A stretch of DNA of 64,000 bases from Brotaphodocola catenula (GTDB taxonomy: Bacteria > Bacillota > Clostridia > Lachnospirales > Lachnospiraceae). The notes under the pieces are model-generated. The model made no database searches and was not told the DNA's origin. It worked only from the letters and a program-made list of their open reading frames with translations. The position numbers and the translations under genes were made by a program. Below are positions 18,066 to 26,650 of the stretch, in pieces (the first letter of the stretch is position 1; every line of letters begins with the position of its first letter). Location: assembly GCA_020686985.1 (NCBI GenBank), contig JAJEPU010000005.1:1-64000 (forward strand), in the 5' to 3' direction.

Positions 18066-21000
18066 TTACTGCCTTAACAACTCCTCAAATTCCTCCTGCG
18101 TCATCAGAACCTTGCGGGGTTTTGTTCCCTCTTCTTCCCCGACAACGCCTGCCTCCGCAAGCTGATCCATAATCCGCGCAGCGCGGTTGAACCCGATTTT
18201 GAATACCCTCTGAAGCATGCCGATCGATGCACGGTCTTTCTCGATGATGAAGTTTCCCGCTTCCGCGAAATACTCATCACGCGCATCCCTTGCACCTCCC
18301 GCTCCCGCCGTCGGCGCAGAATTCATCTGTGTCTCGACCTCGGCACTGTAATCTGCGGTCATTCCCTGTTCGGTCAGGAAATCAACGACAGCCTGCACCT
18401 CCTGATCGGAGACAAATGCACCCTGCACACGTTGCGGTTTCGGAAATCCCGCCGGATAGAACAACATATCGCCCTTACCCAGCAATTTCTCAGCACCATT
18501 CATATCGATAATCGTCCGGGAGTCCACACCGGATGACACGGAAAATGCAATTCTTGACGGAATATTTGCCTTGATCAGGCCCGTAATGACGTTGACCGAC
18601 GGTCTCTGGGTCGCAATCACCAGATGAATGCCCGCTGCTCGCGCAAGCTGTGCAAGACGGCAGATCGCATCCTCGACCTCGCCCGGAGCAACCATCATCA
18701 GATCTGCAAGCTCATCGACGATGATGATAATCTGAGGCAGTTTCTTTGGCTTGTTCGGGTCGTCAATATCCTTCACGTTCTCAATCTTCGCGTTGTATCC
18801 CTTTAAGTCACGCACATTGTACTGTGCAAACTTCTTGTAACGATCCGTCATCTCCGCAACTGCCCAGTTGAGTGCTCCGGAAGCCTTCTTCGGATCGGTC
18901 ACAACCGGAATCAGCAGATGCGGGATTCCATTGTAGACACTGAGCTCCACGACCTTCGGATCGATCATGATCAATTTGACGTCTTCCGGCTTTGACTTGA
19001 AGATCACACTCATGATCAGCGTGTTGATGCAGACCGATTTTCCGGAGCCCGTCGCACCTGCAATCAGAAGGTGTGGCATCTTTGCGATGTCCGTCACGAC
19101 AACCTGACCGCCGATGTCCTTTCCGACTGCAAACGCAAGGCGGGACGGATGGGAGCGGAAATTCTCTGACTCCAAGAGGTCTCTCAAATAAACGGTATTG
19201 TTCTCCTTGTTCGGCACCTCGATGCCGACTGCGGACTTGCCCGGAATCGGTGCTTCGATACGGATGTCCGCTGCTGCAAGGCTCAGTTTGATGTCATCGG
19301 CAAGTGCAACGATCTTGCTGACCTTGACACCCTGTTCCGGGTGAAGCTCATAGCGGGTCACCGACGGACCACAGCTGATATTCGTCACCGTCACTCCGAC
19401 TCCAAAGTTTCTGAGCGTCTGCTGGAGCTTGATCGCCGTCTTCCGGTATTCTTCATCGGAAAAACTGTTCGCACTCGGTGCGCCCTTCTTCAACAACGTG
19501 GTCAGCGGAAACACATACTCCTTTTTCGGAAGTTCTTCCTCCTTGCGGATCTGGGTCGCCACGCTCGTATCCTGATCGGCTTTCACCTGGCGCAATTCCT
19601 CCTGACGCTTTGACTCGAGCTTCTTGTGAAGTGCCTCGGTCTCCGTCTCAATCACCTTGCCCGATGCAGTCACGACACGGCGCTCCGCCGACGGCACTGC
19701 AAAACTTCCACCACTCTCAGTCTGCTTCATTCTCACATCCCGGTCAACATATTCTGGTTGCACGGTCTGATGGGCTTGCATTGCCGGATGTGTCTGTGTT
19801 GTCGGATGAATTCTCACCCCCTGCTGGGTAGGAGCTGGATCAGGGAGGTATCGATCCTGCGACTGCATAGACTGCTCGAGCTTTTTCATCTCTGTCTCAT
19901 ATGTCTCATACATCGAAGGCTCTCGAACTGAATTCTGACTCGATTCTATGCTCGGCTCTGTGCTTGACTCTCTATTTGCCTTTCCTGACTTGCTTGCAAG
20001 TGTGTCTCTGAGACTCTTGCTTGCCGGAGAAAATGTCTGCGGACGAGAAGTTCTTGAAGTCACATTGACCCAGACATCGTCAGAAGAATCGTCATCAGCA
20101 ACTGAACCCATCGGCGGAATCTCTCCCTCCTCATAGTGCGCAGATGCACTTAACGGCTCTGCCTGCTTCTGCTCTGCGCCGGACGCATGAAGACTCCATG
20201 AAACCGCTGTTCCATATTCGTCTTTCTTTTCCTCTTCCTCAAACGGAACATCGCCCTGCCACTGAGCTGTTAAAGTCGGCTTCTTGGCAGTCATCTCCGA
20301 CGCACTATCTAATGCGCCTGACAGCTCCAATGTATTTGGTGTATTTGATATATTTGATGCATTTGGCATACTCGACATATTTGGTGTCGATGAGACTGGC
20401 GACTGTCCTTCATAGGAATAAAAAGCGGATGTTGTCGAAGATAAATTCGGTGCAGATGCCGGTTTCGGTTCCTGCTGAGAGTAAATCTCATCCTGTGCCG
20501 TATAGACATGGTATCCCTGCGGATGGGAAATACTTCCGGTAAAGATGTCCGCCGGGTCCGGTCTTGTGATCGTCGGCTCGGAAATCTTTAAATCATTTGA
20601 GGATGGATTCTTTCTTCCATCAGTTCTCTCTGTTCTTTCTGCCTGTTCGTTTTCCTTTGCGTGGTCTGTGCGATCTACACGATCTATATTTGCAGAACTT
20701 GCAGACTTTGCGTCTGTCTCCAAATCAGATTCCTTAGATCCGTTAGATTCCTTCGCCGTTTTCGCTTTTTGCGCCTTCTCACTCGATTTCTGCGCCTGAC
20801 GCTCTGCAAGCGAGATCGTCTTTGCCTCTGCCGGCTCATTATCATCCTCTGTGTCAAACTTTGCCGGGGCAGGTGCCGGAGCTCCGAGCGGAACTCCGAC
20901 AATCAGATCCTCCATCAAGGTTCCACCGCGATGATACATCGGCTGTTGTGCCGGCATTCTACGGTTTCTTCCACCTGACGGCTGTCTCTTTTTTCCGGAA

Positions 21001-21911
21001 GTTTCATTCATCATCAGCGAAATACCAGCTGATTTTGCACGCTTTTCCTCCAAATATGCCTCTCTCTGCTCCTCACTCTCCTGCTTCTCCCCGTCATAGA
21101 CACGAAGTCCACGGGAGACCTTGCTCGACACGAGATCGGTTGCTCCGAGATCGACACCACGCACGCGCTGTTGTCTGCGCTCTGCCTGGACCTCTCTTCT
21201 TCTCCCGAAATCTTCCCATGCCATCTCACCCTGCTCCTGCACAAGACGCAAAAACGATTTTTCCGTGATGCACACGAGCGTGATAATCATACACACAAAT
21301 AACAGCACAAAGGTTCCAAGACCGCCGAGAATCTTCTTAAATACCATGCAGATCAGACCACCGAGCATTCCTCCTCCGAGTCCGCTCTTCACGGCCTTCT
21401 CATAGTAGACAGAGACTCCCTCACCCGCTCCCGGCTCACTTCCCATGAACAACTGCAAAAAACAGCAGATGATCACGCCAAGGATGATTCCTGCTACGAT
21501 TTTTCTTGTCACCAGCGGATTGTCCTGATTCGCGCTGTAAAAGATCACGCCTCCTGCAAGCGCAAACGGAAGGACAAATCCGAATGAGCCAAACACTCCA
21601 ATCTGGATGTTTCTCGCCACTTCTCCTGCCACTCCGCACACGTGCAGATTGCTCAAAAACAGGAGTATGGCAACCGCCAGCGAGAGCAGAATACATGCCT
21701 CTGACTGCACAAAATCCGGCTCCTCCTGCCACTCCGGTTCCGGCTGAACTGCCACCCGCACCGTCTGTCTGTTCGGAGTCGTGGCTCCTCTCTTTGCGGA
21801 AGATGCACGGCTTCTCGAACGGGTTTCTGTTGAACGTTCTATCTTCTTTGTCTGTGGTGTTGTCTTTTTTGCAGACTTTTCCTCACTGTTCATTTTCTTG
21901 CTTGATGCCAC
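18066..21911 (-). CDS. ftsK: DNA translocase FtsK/SpoIIIE with very long linker
   Basis: Hexameric ATP-driven DNA pump that clears chromosome DNA from the division or sporulation septum. About four membrane helices lie between residues 70 and 200; then comes a disordered linker from about 210 to 800, rich in Ser, Glu, Asn, Thr and Lys with short near-repeats such as [11 protein letters not shown]; the motor has Walker A GATGSGKS (about 953) and the C-terminal gamma winged-helix domain that reads KOPS/SRS sites is at about 1215-1281. B. subtilis SpoIIIE has about 790 residues, so the excess is all linker. Translation starts at GTG with GAGGAGG eight bases upstream. Confidence 0.95.
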   Translation of the reverse strand: MASSKKMNSEEKSAKKTTPQTKKIERSTETRSRSRASSAKRGATTPNRQTVRVAVQPEPEWQEEPDFVQSEACILLSLAVAILLFLSNLHVCGVAGEVARNIQIGVFGSFGFVLPFALAGGVIFYSANQDNPLVTRKIVAGIILGVIICCFLQLFMGSEPGAGEGVSVYYEKAVKSGLGGGMLGGLICMVFKKILGGLGTFVLLFVCMIITLVCITEKSFLRLVQEQGEMAWEDFGRRREVQAERRQQRVRGVDLGATDLVSSKVSRGLRVYDGEKQESEEQREAYLEEKRAKSAGISLMMNETSGKKRQPSGGRNRRMPAQQPMYHRGGTLMEDLIVGVPLGAPAPAPAKFDTEDDNEPAEAKTISLAERQAQKSSEKAQKAKTAKESNGSKESDLETDAKSASSANIDRVDRTDHAKENEQAERTERTDGRKNPSSNDLKISEPTITRPDPADIFTGSISHPQGYHVYTAQDEIYSQQEPKPASAPNLSSTTSAFYSYEGQSPVSSTPNMSSMPNASNISNTPNTLELSGALDSASEMTAKKPTLTAQWQGDVPFEEEEKKDEYGTAVSWSLHASGAEQKQAEPLSASAHYEEGEIPPMGSVADDDSSDDVWVNVTSRTSRPQTFSPASKSLRDTLASKSGKANRESSTEPSIESSQNSVREPSMYETYETEMKKLEQSMQSQDRYLPDPAPTQQGVRIHPTTQTHPAMQAHQTVQPEYVDRDVRMKQTESGGSFAVPSAERRVVTASGKVIETETEALHKKLESKRQEELRQVKADQDTSVATQIRKEEELPKKEYVFPLTTLLKKGAPSANSFSDEEYRKTAIKLQQTLRNFGVGVTVTNISCGPSVTRYELHPEQGVKVSKIVALADDIKLSLAAADIRIEAPIPGKSAVGIEVPNKENNTVYLRDLLESENFRSHPSRLAFAVGKDIGGQVVVTDIAKMPHLLIAGATGSGKSVCINTLIMSVIFKSKPEDVKLIMIDPKVVELSVYNGIPHLLIPVVTDPKKASGALNWAVAEMTDRYKKFAQYNVRDLKGYNAKIENVKDIDDPNKPKKLPQIIIIVDELADLMMVAPGEVEDAICRLAQLARAAGIHLVIATQRPSVNVITGLIKANIPSRIAFSVSSGVDSRTIIDMNGAEKLLGKGDMLFYPAGFPKPQRVQGAFVSDQEVQAVVDFLTEQGMTADYSAEVETQMNSAPTAGAGGARDARDEYFAEAGNFIIEKDRASIGMLQRVFKIGFNRAARIMDQLAEAGVVGEEEGTKPRKVLMTQEEFEELLRQ

Positions 21912-22119
21912 AAATATGCCTCCTCATTTCCCAAATGTACCCTGCCATTTCTCTGCACCTTAAAATATGCCCGAACATCTTTTTCCTTTTTTATCCGAAC
22001 ACCCTGTTTTCGCGCTTGGTTTTCCCTGATTTTGTCTGTGATTTGAGTCTGTGAGAACATACAGCTACAAAAACAAGCGGTACAGAAACCGCGAACGTAC
22101 ATCAATGAAGATAGTATAC

Positions 22120-22156
22120 AAAAAAATGAGAGGAATTGCAACCTTCCCCTCATTTT
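22120..22156 (-). terminator. Intrinsic terminator after fucO
   Basis: On the minus strand ATGAGGGGA pairs with TCCTCTCAT (22126-22153) and is followed by seven T. It lies about 45 bases after the fucO stop and upstream of the ftsK leader, so it ends the fucO transcript. The remaining spacer up to the ftsK start (about 200 bases) shows no other clear feature. Confidence 0.75.
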
Positions 22157-22196
22157 CCTTTTATTCCAAATTTTTATAACTTTATTTATCTTACTC

Positions 22197-23345
22197 TTAC
22201 ATCAGAGAACGATACAGTTCCTTGATCTCCTCAACAGAGGTATCTCTCGGGTTGCCCGGACGGCAGGCATCTGCGTACGCGGACTCAGACAGGAAATCCA
22301 GATCCTCTTCCTTGACGATTGCCTTCAAATCAGCCGGAATGCCGACATCAGCGGACAGCTTCTTCACTGCATCAACGGCTGCCTTGCGGTACTCTTCCTG
22401 GCTCATCTCATCGACACCCTCAACGCCCATCGCCTTTGCGATGTATTTGTACTTATCACCGGTGCACGGAGCATTATACTCCATAATCGTCGGAAGCAGG
22501 ATTGCATTTGCAACACCGTGCGGGGTATCATAGACAGCACCAAGTGAATGTGCCATCGAGTGAACGATGCCAAGACCAACATTTGAGAAACCCATTCCTG
22601 CGATGTACTGACCGAGCGCCATTCCCTCTCTGCCTTCCGGAGTGTTCTCAACAGCGCCTCTCAAAGACTTTGAGATGATCTCGATTGCCTTCAGATGGAA
22701 CATATCGGTCATCTCCCATGCGCCCTTCGTGATATATCCCTCAATCGCATGAGTCAGAGCATCCATACCGGTGGAAGCCGTCAGACCCTTCGGCATGCTT
22801 GCCATCATCTCCGGATCGATCACTGCGACAACCGGAATATCGTGAGTATCTACACAGACAAACTTTCTCTTCTTCTCTACATCGGTGATAACGTAGTTGA
22901 TCGTTACCTCTGCTGCAGTACCTGCTGTCGTCGGAACCGCAATGATCGGAACACACGGCTTCTTTGTCGGAGCCACGCCCTCAAGACTTCTGACATCCTC
23001 GAACTCCGGGTTGTTGATGATGATACCGATTGCCTTTGCAGTATCCATCGAGGAACCACCGCCGATTGCAATCAGGTAATCTGCGCCGGATGCCTTGAAT
23101 GTTGCAACACCAGTCTGCACATTCTCGATCGTCGGGTTCGGCTTGATGTTGGAATAAACCTCATAAGCAAGACCTGCCTCATCGAGAACATCGGTCACCT
23201 TCTTCGTCACACCAAATTTGATCAGATCCGGATCAGAACATACAAATGCCTTTGCAAATCCTCTGGTCTTCACCTCATTTGCAATCTCTCTGATTGCTCC
23301 CGCTCCATGATAAGAAGTTTCATTCAATACGATTCTGTTTGCCAT
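22197..23345 (-). CDS. fucO: Lactaldehyde reductase (iron-containing alcohol dehydrogenase)
   Basis: NAD-dependent group III alcohol dehydrogenase that reduces L-lactaldehyde to 1,2-propanediol, the redox-balancing end of anaerobic fucose or rhamnose use. The 382-residue protein follows E. coli FucO closely along its length as I remember it (for example GADYLIAIGGGS, NNPEFEDVRSLEG, TTAGTAAEVTINYVITD). The dinucleotide motif is GGGSSMDTAK and the Fe2+ ligands lie in GMDALTHAIEGY and HSMAHSLGAVYDTPHG. No fucose catabolism genes are near; it may serve general fermentative alcohol formation. A Rex-like box and a TetR gene lie upstream. Confidence 0.93.
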   Translation of the reverse strand: MANRIVLNETSYHGAGAIREIANEVKTRGFAKAFVCSDPDLIKFGVTKKVTDVLDEAGLAYEVYSNIKPNPTIENVQTGVATFKASGADYLIAIGGGSSMDTAKAIGIIINNPEFEDVRSLEGVAPTKKPCVPIIAVPTTAGTAAEVTINYVITDVEKKRKFVCVDTHDIPVVAVIDPEMMASMPKGLTASTGMDALTHAIEGYITKGAWEMTDMFHLKAIEIISKSLRGAVENTPEGREGMALGQYIAGMGFSNVGLGIVHSMAHSLGAVYDTPHGVANAILLPTIMEYNAPCTGDKYKYIAKAMGVEGVDEMSQEEYRKAAVDAVKKLSADVGIPADLKAIVKEEDLDFLSESAYADACRPGNPRDTSVEEIKELYRSLM

Positions 23346-23388
23346 GTGAATTTCCTCCTATTTTCTTTTTGTTCGCTCTCTCTTATAA

Positions 23389-23406
23389 CTGTTATTATTT
23401 TAACAG
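23389..23406 (-). promoter_or_regulatory. Rex-like operator upstream of fucO
   Basis: The 18-bp palindrome reads CTGTTAAAATAATAACAG on the minus strand. It matches the clostridial Rex consensus TTGTTAA-N4-TTAACAA at 11 of 14 defined positions and lies about 44 bases before the fucO start codon. Rex is an NADH/NAD sensing repressor that controls fermentative dehydrogenases (established), which fits the gene. Confidence 0.5.
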
Positions 23407-23422
23407 CGTTTTTGCAAAAAAG

Positions 23423-23452
23423 AAAGTGACAAATCCGCTCGTTTGTCACTTT
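23423..23452. promoter_or_regulatory. 11-bp inverted repeat between tetR and fucO
   Basis: AAAGTGACAAA (23423-23433) and TTTGTCACTTT (23442-23452) form a perfect inverted repeat around an 8-base spacer. On the minus strand it is followed by CTTTCTTTTTT-like sequence, so it may end the tetR transcript as an intrinsic terminator. It is equally suited as an operator for the neighbouring TetR protein. The sequence does not decide between these. Confidence 0.5.
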
Positions 23453-23578
23453 TCGCCTAATTCTTTTTTTGATTTTTCGTTTCTTCATCTATTTTCACGA
23501 TGATTTTTCGACAAATCTCCGTTCTTTCATTTTCACTTTTGCCAAATAATAGGCAGATCACTCAGGATCTGTCACTAG

Positions 23579-24166
23579 TTACAAGAGCCCTAACTCTGAG
23601 AATACCTTTGCGAGCTTCGGCGGGATTCCCTCTACGAGTTTTTCTGCCATCTCTCTCGGGGAGCGCTTCATTCCGCCGAGCACCCATTTTTCGGTCATAT
23701 AGACAGAACCACGACAGTACATCTCAAGCAGAAAATCGAGATCCTCGCTCAGCGGTCGGGATGTTCTCGTCGCAATCAGACTCTTATAAAACTGCAAGAT
23801 CAAAACGAAATCATGTTCCTTGACTGAATTATAGTCATCCGAGCGAAAAGCCTCGGTGAAAAAGGCTTTTTCTTTTCGGATAAATTCAAATTTCCGGACA
23901 AGACTCTCACCGACTGTATTCTCCGTCCCCATCTGTGCAAACGACTGGAGCACAAGTTTGTCGAAATACCAGTTAATCAGATCATACTTATCTTTGAAAT
24001 TTCGGTAAAATGTCTGGCGCGTCAGCCCGCATCCGTCCACAATGTCCTTGACGGTAATGCGATCAACCGGAGTCACTCTCATACATTCCTTGATTGACTC
24101 CGCAAGTCGATACTTTGTGCGATCACTTCCTCCCGGATTTCCGGATACTTCAATCTGTTTGTCCAT
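23579..24166 (-). CDS. TetR-family transcriptional regulator (DhaS-like)
   Basis: A 195-residue DNA-binding regulator. The helix-turn-helix is at about residues 36-60 (RITVKDIVDGCGLTRQTFYR), followed by the YDLINWYF segment. This and the C-terminal half resemble the DhaS-like TetR group with the TetR_C_8-type ligand domain. Its ligand is unknown. The gene is on the same strand as fucO, 233 bases upstream of it, with a perfect inverted repeat between them, so regulation of itself or of fucO is plausible (inference). Codon use does not stand out. Confidence 0.85.
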   Translation of the reverse strand: MDKQIEVSGNPGGSDRTKYRLAESIKECMRVTPVDRITVKDIVDGCGLTRQTFYRNFKDKYDLINWYFDKLVLQSFAQMGTENTVGESLVRKFEFIRKEKAFFTEAFRSDDYNSVKEHDFVLILQFYKSLIATRTSRPLSEDLDFLLEMYCRGSVYMTEKWVLGGMKRSPREMAEKLVEGIPPKLAKVFSELGLL

Positions 24167-24223
24167 GCCTCTACAATCCTTTTCTTTTGTGTCTTCTATT
24201 TTTTCATATCTTTTATTTTTTAT

Positions 24224-25093
24224 TTATTTTATCAGATTGTCTCTTCTTCTGTCTACCATCTCATAAAGTTTTCCAAGTGCATCACGAATTCCACCGACCT
24301 CATCAATCAGTCCCTCCCTGACTGCCTGCGTGCCGACAAGCACAGTTCCGAGGTCTCTTGTGAGCATCTCTGTGTTGAGCATCAGCCGTTTCGCCTGATC
24401 GTAGGCAATCCGCGAGTGTTCACTGATAAAACTTAAGATTCGATCCTGAATCATATCGAAATATTCATACGTCTGGGAAGCCCCAATCACAAGTCCATTC
24501 ATCCGAACCGGATGGATCATCATTGTTCCGGTCGACACGATAAATGAGTAATCTGTCGAAACCGCAAGCGGGACTCCGATCGAGTGACTTCCGCCAAGCA
24601 CCAGCGACACCGTCGGCATCGACAGCGACGCGATCATCTCCGCGATCGCAAGCCCTGCATCGACATCTCCGCCCGAGGTATTTAAGAGCACAAGAAGTCC
24701 CTCCACACTGTCGTCATCTTCAAGTTTTGCAAGTTGTGGAAGTACATAATCGTATTTCGTCGTCTTCGCATTTCCCGAGAGATTTTCGTGTCCTTCCACC
24801 TCCCCGATGATCGAGAGAAGCTGGATTCTCCGCTTTTTGCTGTTCTCGTCGAGCGTCAGCTCTCCGTATGCCTCCGGAGCTTGATCCTGTCCTTGATTCT
24901 GCGATCCGTTTTGCCGACTCTGCCCGCTCCCGTTTTGACTCTGATTCACCTTATTCTGATCTTGTTCGCTCAACTCTTGTTTTTGAAAATCTCGTTTTTG
25001 GGAATTTTCTTCCCCTGACCCGTTTTCCGCATTTTCTCCATTATTTTCTCCATTATTTTCTTCATTCCATTTAACTTCCAACTCGTCTTCCAT
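24224..25093 (-). CDS. tepA: ClpP-fold serine protease, TepA type
   Basis: A 289-residue protein of the ClpP/crotonase fold, the TepA (translocation-enhancing peptidase) group. The nucleophile motif is GGSHSIGVPLA and the His motif is MMIHPVRM, with the substrate-channel LLNTSGGDVDAGLAIAE before them. The first 75 residues are a hydrophilic Asn/Gln/Glu-rich tail with no signal peptide, unlike ordinary ClpP. The start at 25093 has GGAGGGG nine bases upstream; a longer reading to 25165 lacks such support. In Bacillus tepA is a near neighbour of spoIIIE; here fucO and tetR lie between the two. Confidence 0.88.
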   Translation of the reverse strand: MEDELEVKWNEENNGENNGENAENGSGEENSQKRDFQKQELSEQDQNKVNQSQNGSGQSRQNGSQNQGQDQAPEAYGELTLDENSKKRRIQLLSIIGEVEGHENLSGNAKTTKYDYVLPQLAKLEDDDSVEGLLVLLNTSGGDVDAGLAIAEMIASLSMPTVSLVLGGSHSIGVPLAVSTDYSFIVSTGTMMIHPVRMNGLVIGASQTYEYFDMIQDRILSFISEHSRIAYDQAKRLMLNTEMLTRDLGTVLVGTQAVREGLIDEVGGIRDALGKLYEMVDRRRDNLIK

Positions 25094-25146
25094 GCGCTCT
25101 TCCCCTCCATAACCCAAGATAAATAGGAAACATAAGAAATCTTCTA

Positions 25147-25176
25147 TTCGCATTTTTCCCCGCAATCCGCTATAAT
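25147..25176 (+). promoter_or_regulatory. Probable promoter of citC
   Basis: TTCGCA (25147-25152), an 18-base spacer and TATAAT (25171-25176) lie 46 bases before the citC start codon. The -35 element is weak, the -10 element perfect. Confidence 0.55.
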
Positions 25177-25221
25177 ATTCTTATTGATTTCTTGTTGATT
25201 ACAAACAAAGGGGGATTTTTT

Positions 25222-26307
25222 ATGTCTGAATATACCATCAGCCAAATCACTCCGTCTGATCGCCGTGCCTGCCGTCAGATGGACGCACTTCTCGAAAAAG
25301 AGGGCATTGAGCGCGATAAAAACTTAGATTACAGCATCGGTCTGTTTGATGAGGACTACAATCTCGTCGCAACCGGCTCCTGCTTTTCCAATACCCTTCG
25401 CTGTATGGCGGTTTCTTCCGATCATCAGGGCGAGGGACTGATGAATCAGGTCGTCACAGCTTTAATGGATTACCAGTTTTCCCGCGGATGCACGGATCTC
25501 TTTCTTTATACCAAGATCACAACCGCTCGTTTTTTCCGTGATCTCGGATTTTATGAGATTGCGCGCGTCGAGGGCAAACTTGTTTTTATGGAAAATCGTC
25601 GCACCGGATTTGAGAACTATCTGAAAAATCTTCAACACGAGACCGAGGAAGCTCTGCCCCAGATCACGCGAAACACAAATCCGGAGGCAGGTGGTCGCAT
25701 CGGAGCCGTGATCATGAATGCGAATCCGTTTACTCTCGGTCATCAGTACCTGATTGAGCAGGCATCTTCCCGCACAGAGCTTCTTCATGTATTTATTGTC
25801 TCAGAGGATGTCTCTCTCGTTCCGCTCACCGTCCGCGAACAGCTTGTGAAGGAAGGATCTGCCGTCTTCAAAAACCTGATTTTCCATCGCACTGGTCCCT
25901 ATATGATCTCAAATGCAACGTTTCCGTCCTATTTTTTGAAGGATTCAGATACCGTCATCCGCTCCCATGCAAGGCTGGATATCGAGATCTTTACGAGAAT
26001 TGCTTCGGCACTCGACATCACTGATCGTTTTGTCGGTGAGGAGCCATTCAGCCAGGTTACCGGAATCTATAATCAGGTGATGAAAGAAGAACTTGAATCA
26101 GCCGGTCTCACCTGCACGATCATTCCGAGAAAGACAGGCAACGACGGTGCAATCAGTGCTTCTGATGTCCGCACCAAGATCAAGGAAGGAGATTTTGAGG
26201 CGCTCCGCGCTCTCGTTCCAGGAACCACTTATCGATACTTCACTTCCGAAAAGGCAGAACCTGTGATTGCAAAAATTAAGGGGACTGCAAAAGTGCGCCA
26301 CTATTAA
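25222..26307 (+). CDS. citC: [Citrate (pro-3S)-lyase] ligase, orphan
   Basis: Acetylates the prosthetic group of citrate lyase acyl carrier protein, switching the lyase on. The N-terminal part (about 1-125) is a GNAT-like acetyltransferase fold, and the C-terminal part is a nucleotidyltransferase with NANPFTLGHQYLIEQ (about 165-179) as the HxGH-like ATP site. It has 361 residues, as in the family. ATG at 25222 follows AAGGGGG. The genes for citrate lyase itself (citDEF, citX, citG) are not in the window, so the enzyme is separated from its substrate. It is one of the few plus-strand genes here and is convergent with cls. Confidence 0.93.
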   Translation: MSEYTISQITPSDRRACRQMDALLEKEGIERDKNLDYSIGLFDEDYNLVATGSCFSNTLRCMAVSSDHQGEGLMNQVVTALMDYQFSRGCTDLFLYTKITTARFFRDLGFYEIARVEGKLVFMENRRTGFENYLKNLQHETEEALPQITRNTNPEAGGRIGAVIMNANPFTLGHQYLIEQASSRTELLHVFIVSEDVSLVPLTVREQLVKEGSAVFKNLIFHRTGPYMISNATFPSYFLKDSDTVIRSHARLDIEIFTRIASALDITDRFVGEEPFSQVTGIYNQVMKEELESAGLTCTIIPRKTGNDGAISASDVRTKIKEGDFEALRALVPGTTYRYFTSEKAEPVIAKIKGTAKVRHY

Positions 26308-26351
26308 AAAACATTATTAAACTTGTTTGATGTTATTTGAGTCACATCCAA

Positions 26352-26489
26352 CGCTCCTCCGACCGAAATAAGTCCTGCAAACTCGCTCTCGCTTCGGGTT
26401 CGACGCAGTAGTGCATAAGACCGTAAAATACACGGTCTAAGCACTGACGTCTCACACGGGTTTGCAGGATCTTTTTCGTCATCGGAGCG
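26352..26489 (-). repeat. Structured intergenic repeat, copy A
   Basis: A 138-base palindromic element that fills much of the 340-base gap between citC and cls. Its minus strand aligns over most of its length with the plus strand of the element at 44687-44866. The outer arms are CCTGCAAAC / GTTTGCAGG (26374-26382 and 26460-26468); an inner hairpin AGACCGT / ACGGTCT (26418-26424 and 26432-26438) sits inside a GTGC / GCAC stem. Short open frames across it look like by-products of the structure. The rest of the gap holds the cls terminator and nothing else that I see. Confidence 0.75.
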
Positions 26490-26579
26490 GTCATAATTAT
26501 GATGGCACAATAATTCTTATTAAAAACTATTAGTAGAACAGACAAAGCCTCATGCCTATTCTCTACGGATACCGACTAA

Positions 26580-26650
26580 AAAAACAAAATCTGCGCCAAA
26601 TCTCAACTCAGCAACCATCTTCTGAGATAAGATCTGACGCAGATTTTTTA
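26580..26650 (-). terminator. Long intrinsic terminator after cls
   Basis: A long stem with few mismatches: AAATCTGCG (about 26588-26596) pairs with CGCAGATTT (26638-26646), with inner arms CTCAG / CTGAG. The minus strand ends it with TTTTGTTTTTTT. It reaches into the last codons of cls. Confidence 0.8.

Noticed and set aside
26304..26545. Short open frames across repeat copy A
   Set aside because: They follow from the palindromic repeat; no proper ribosome site and the conserved feature is the base pairing.
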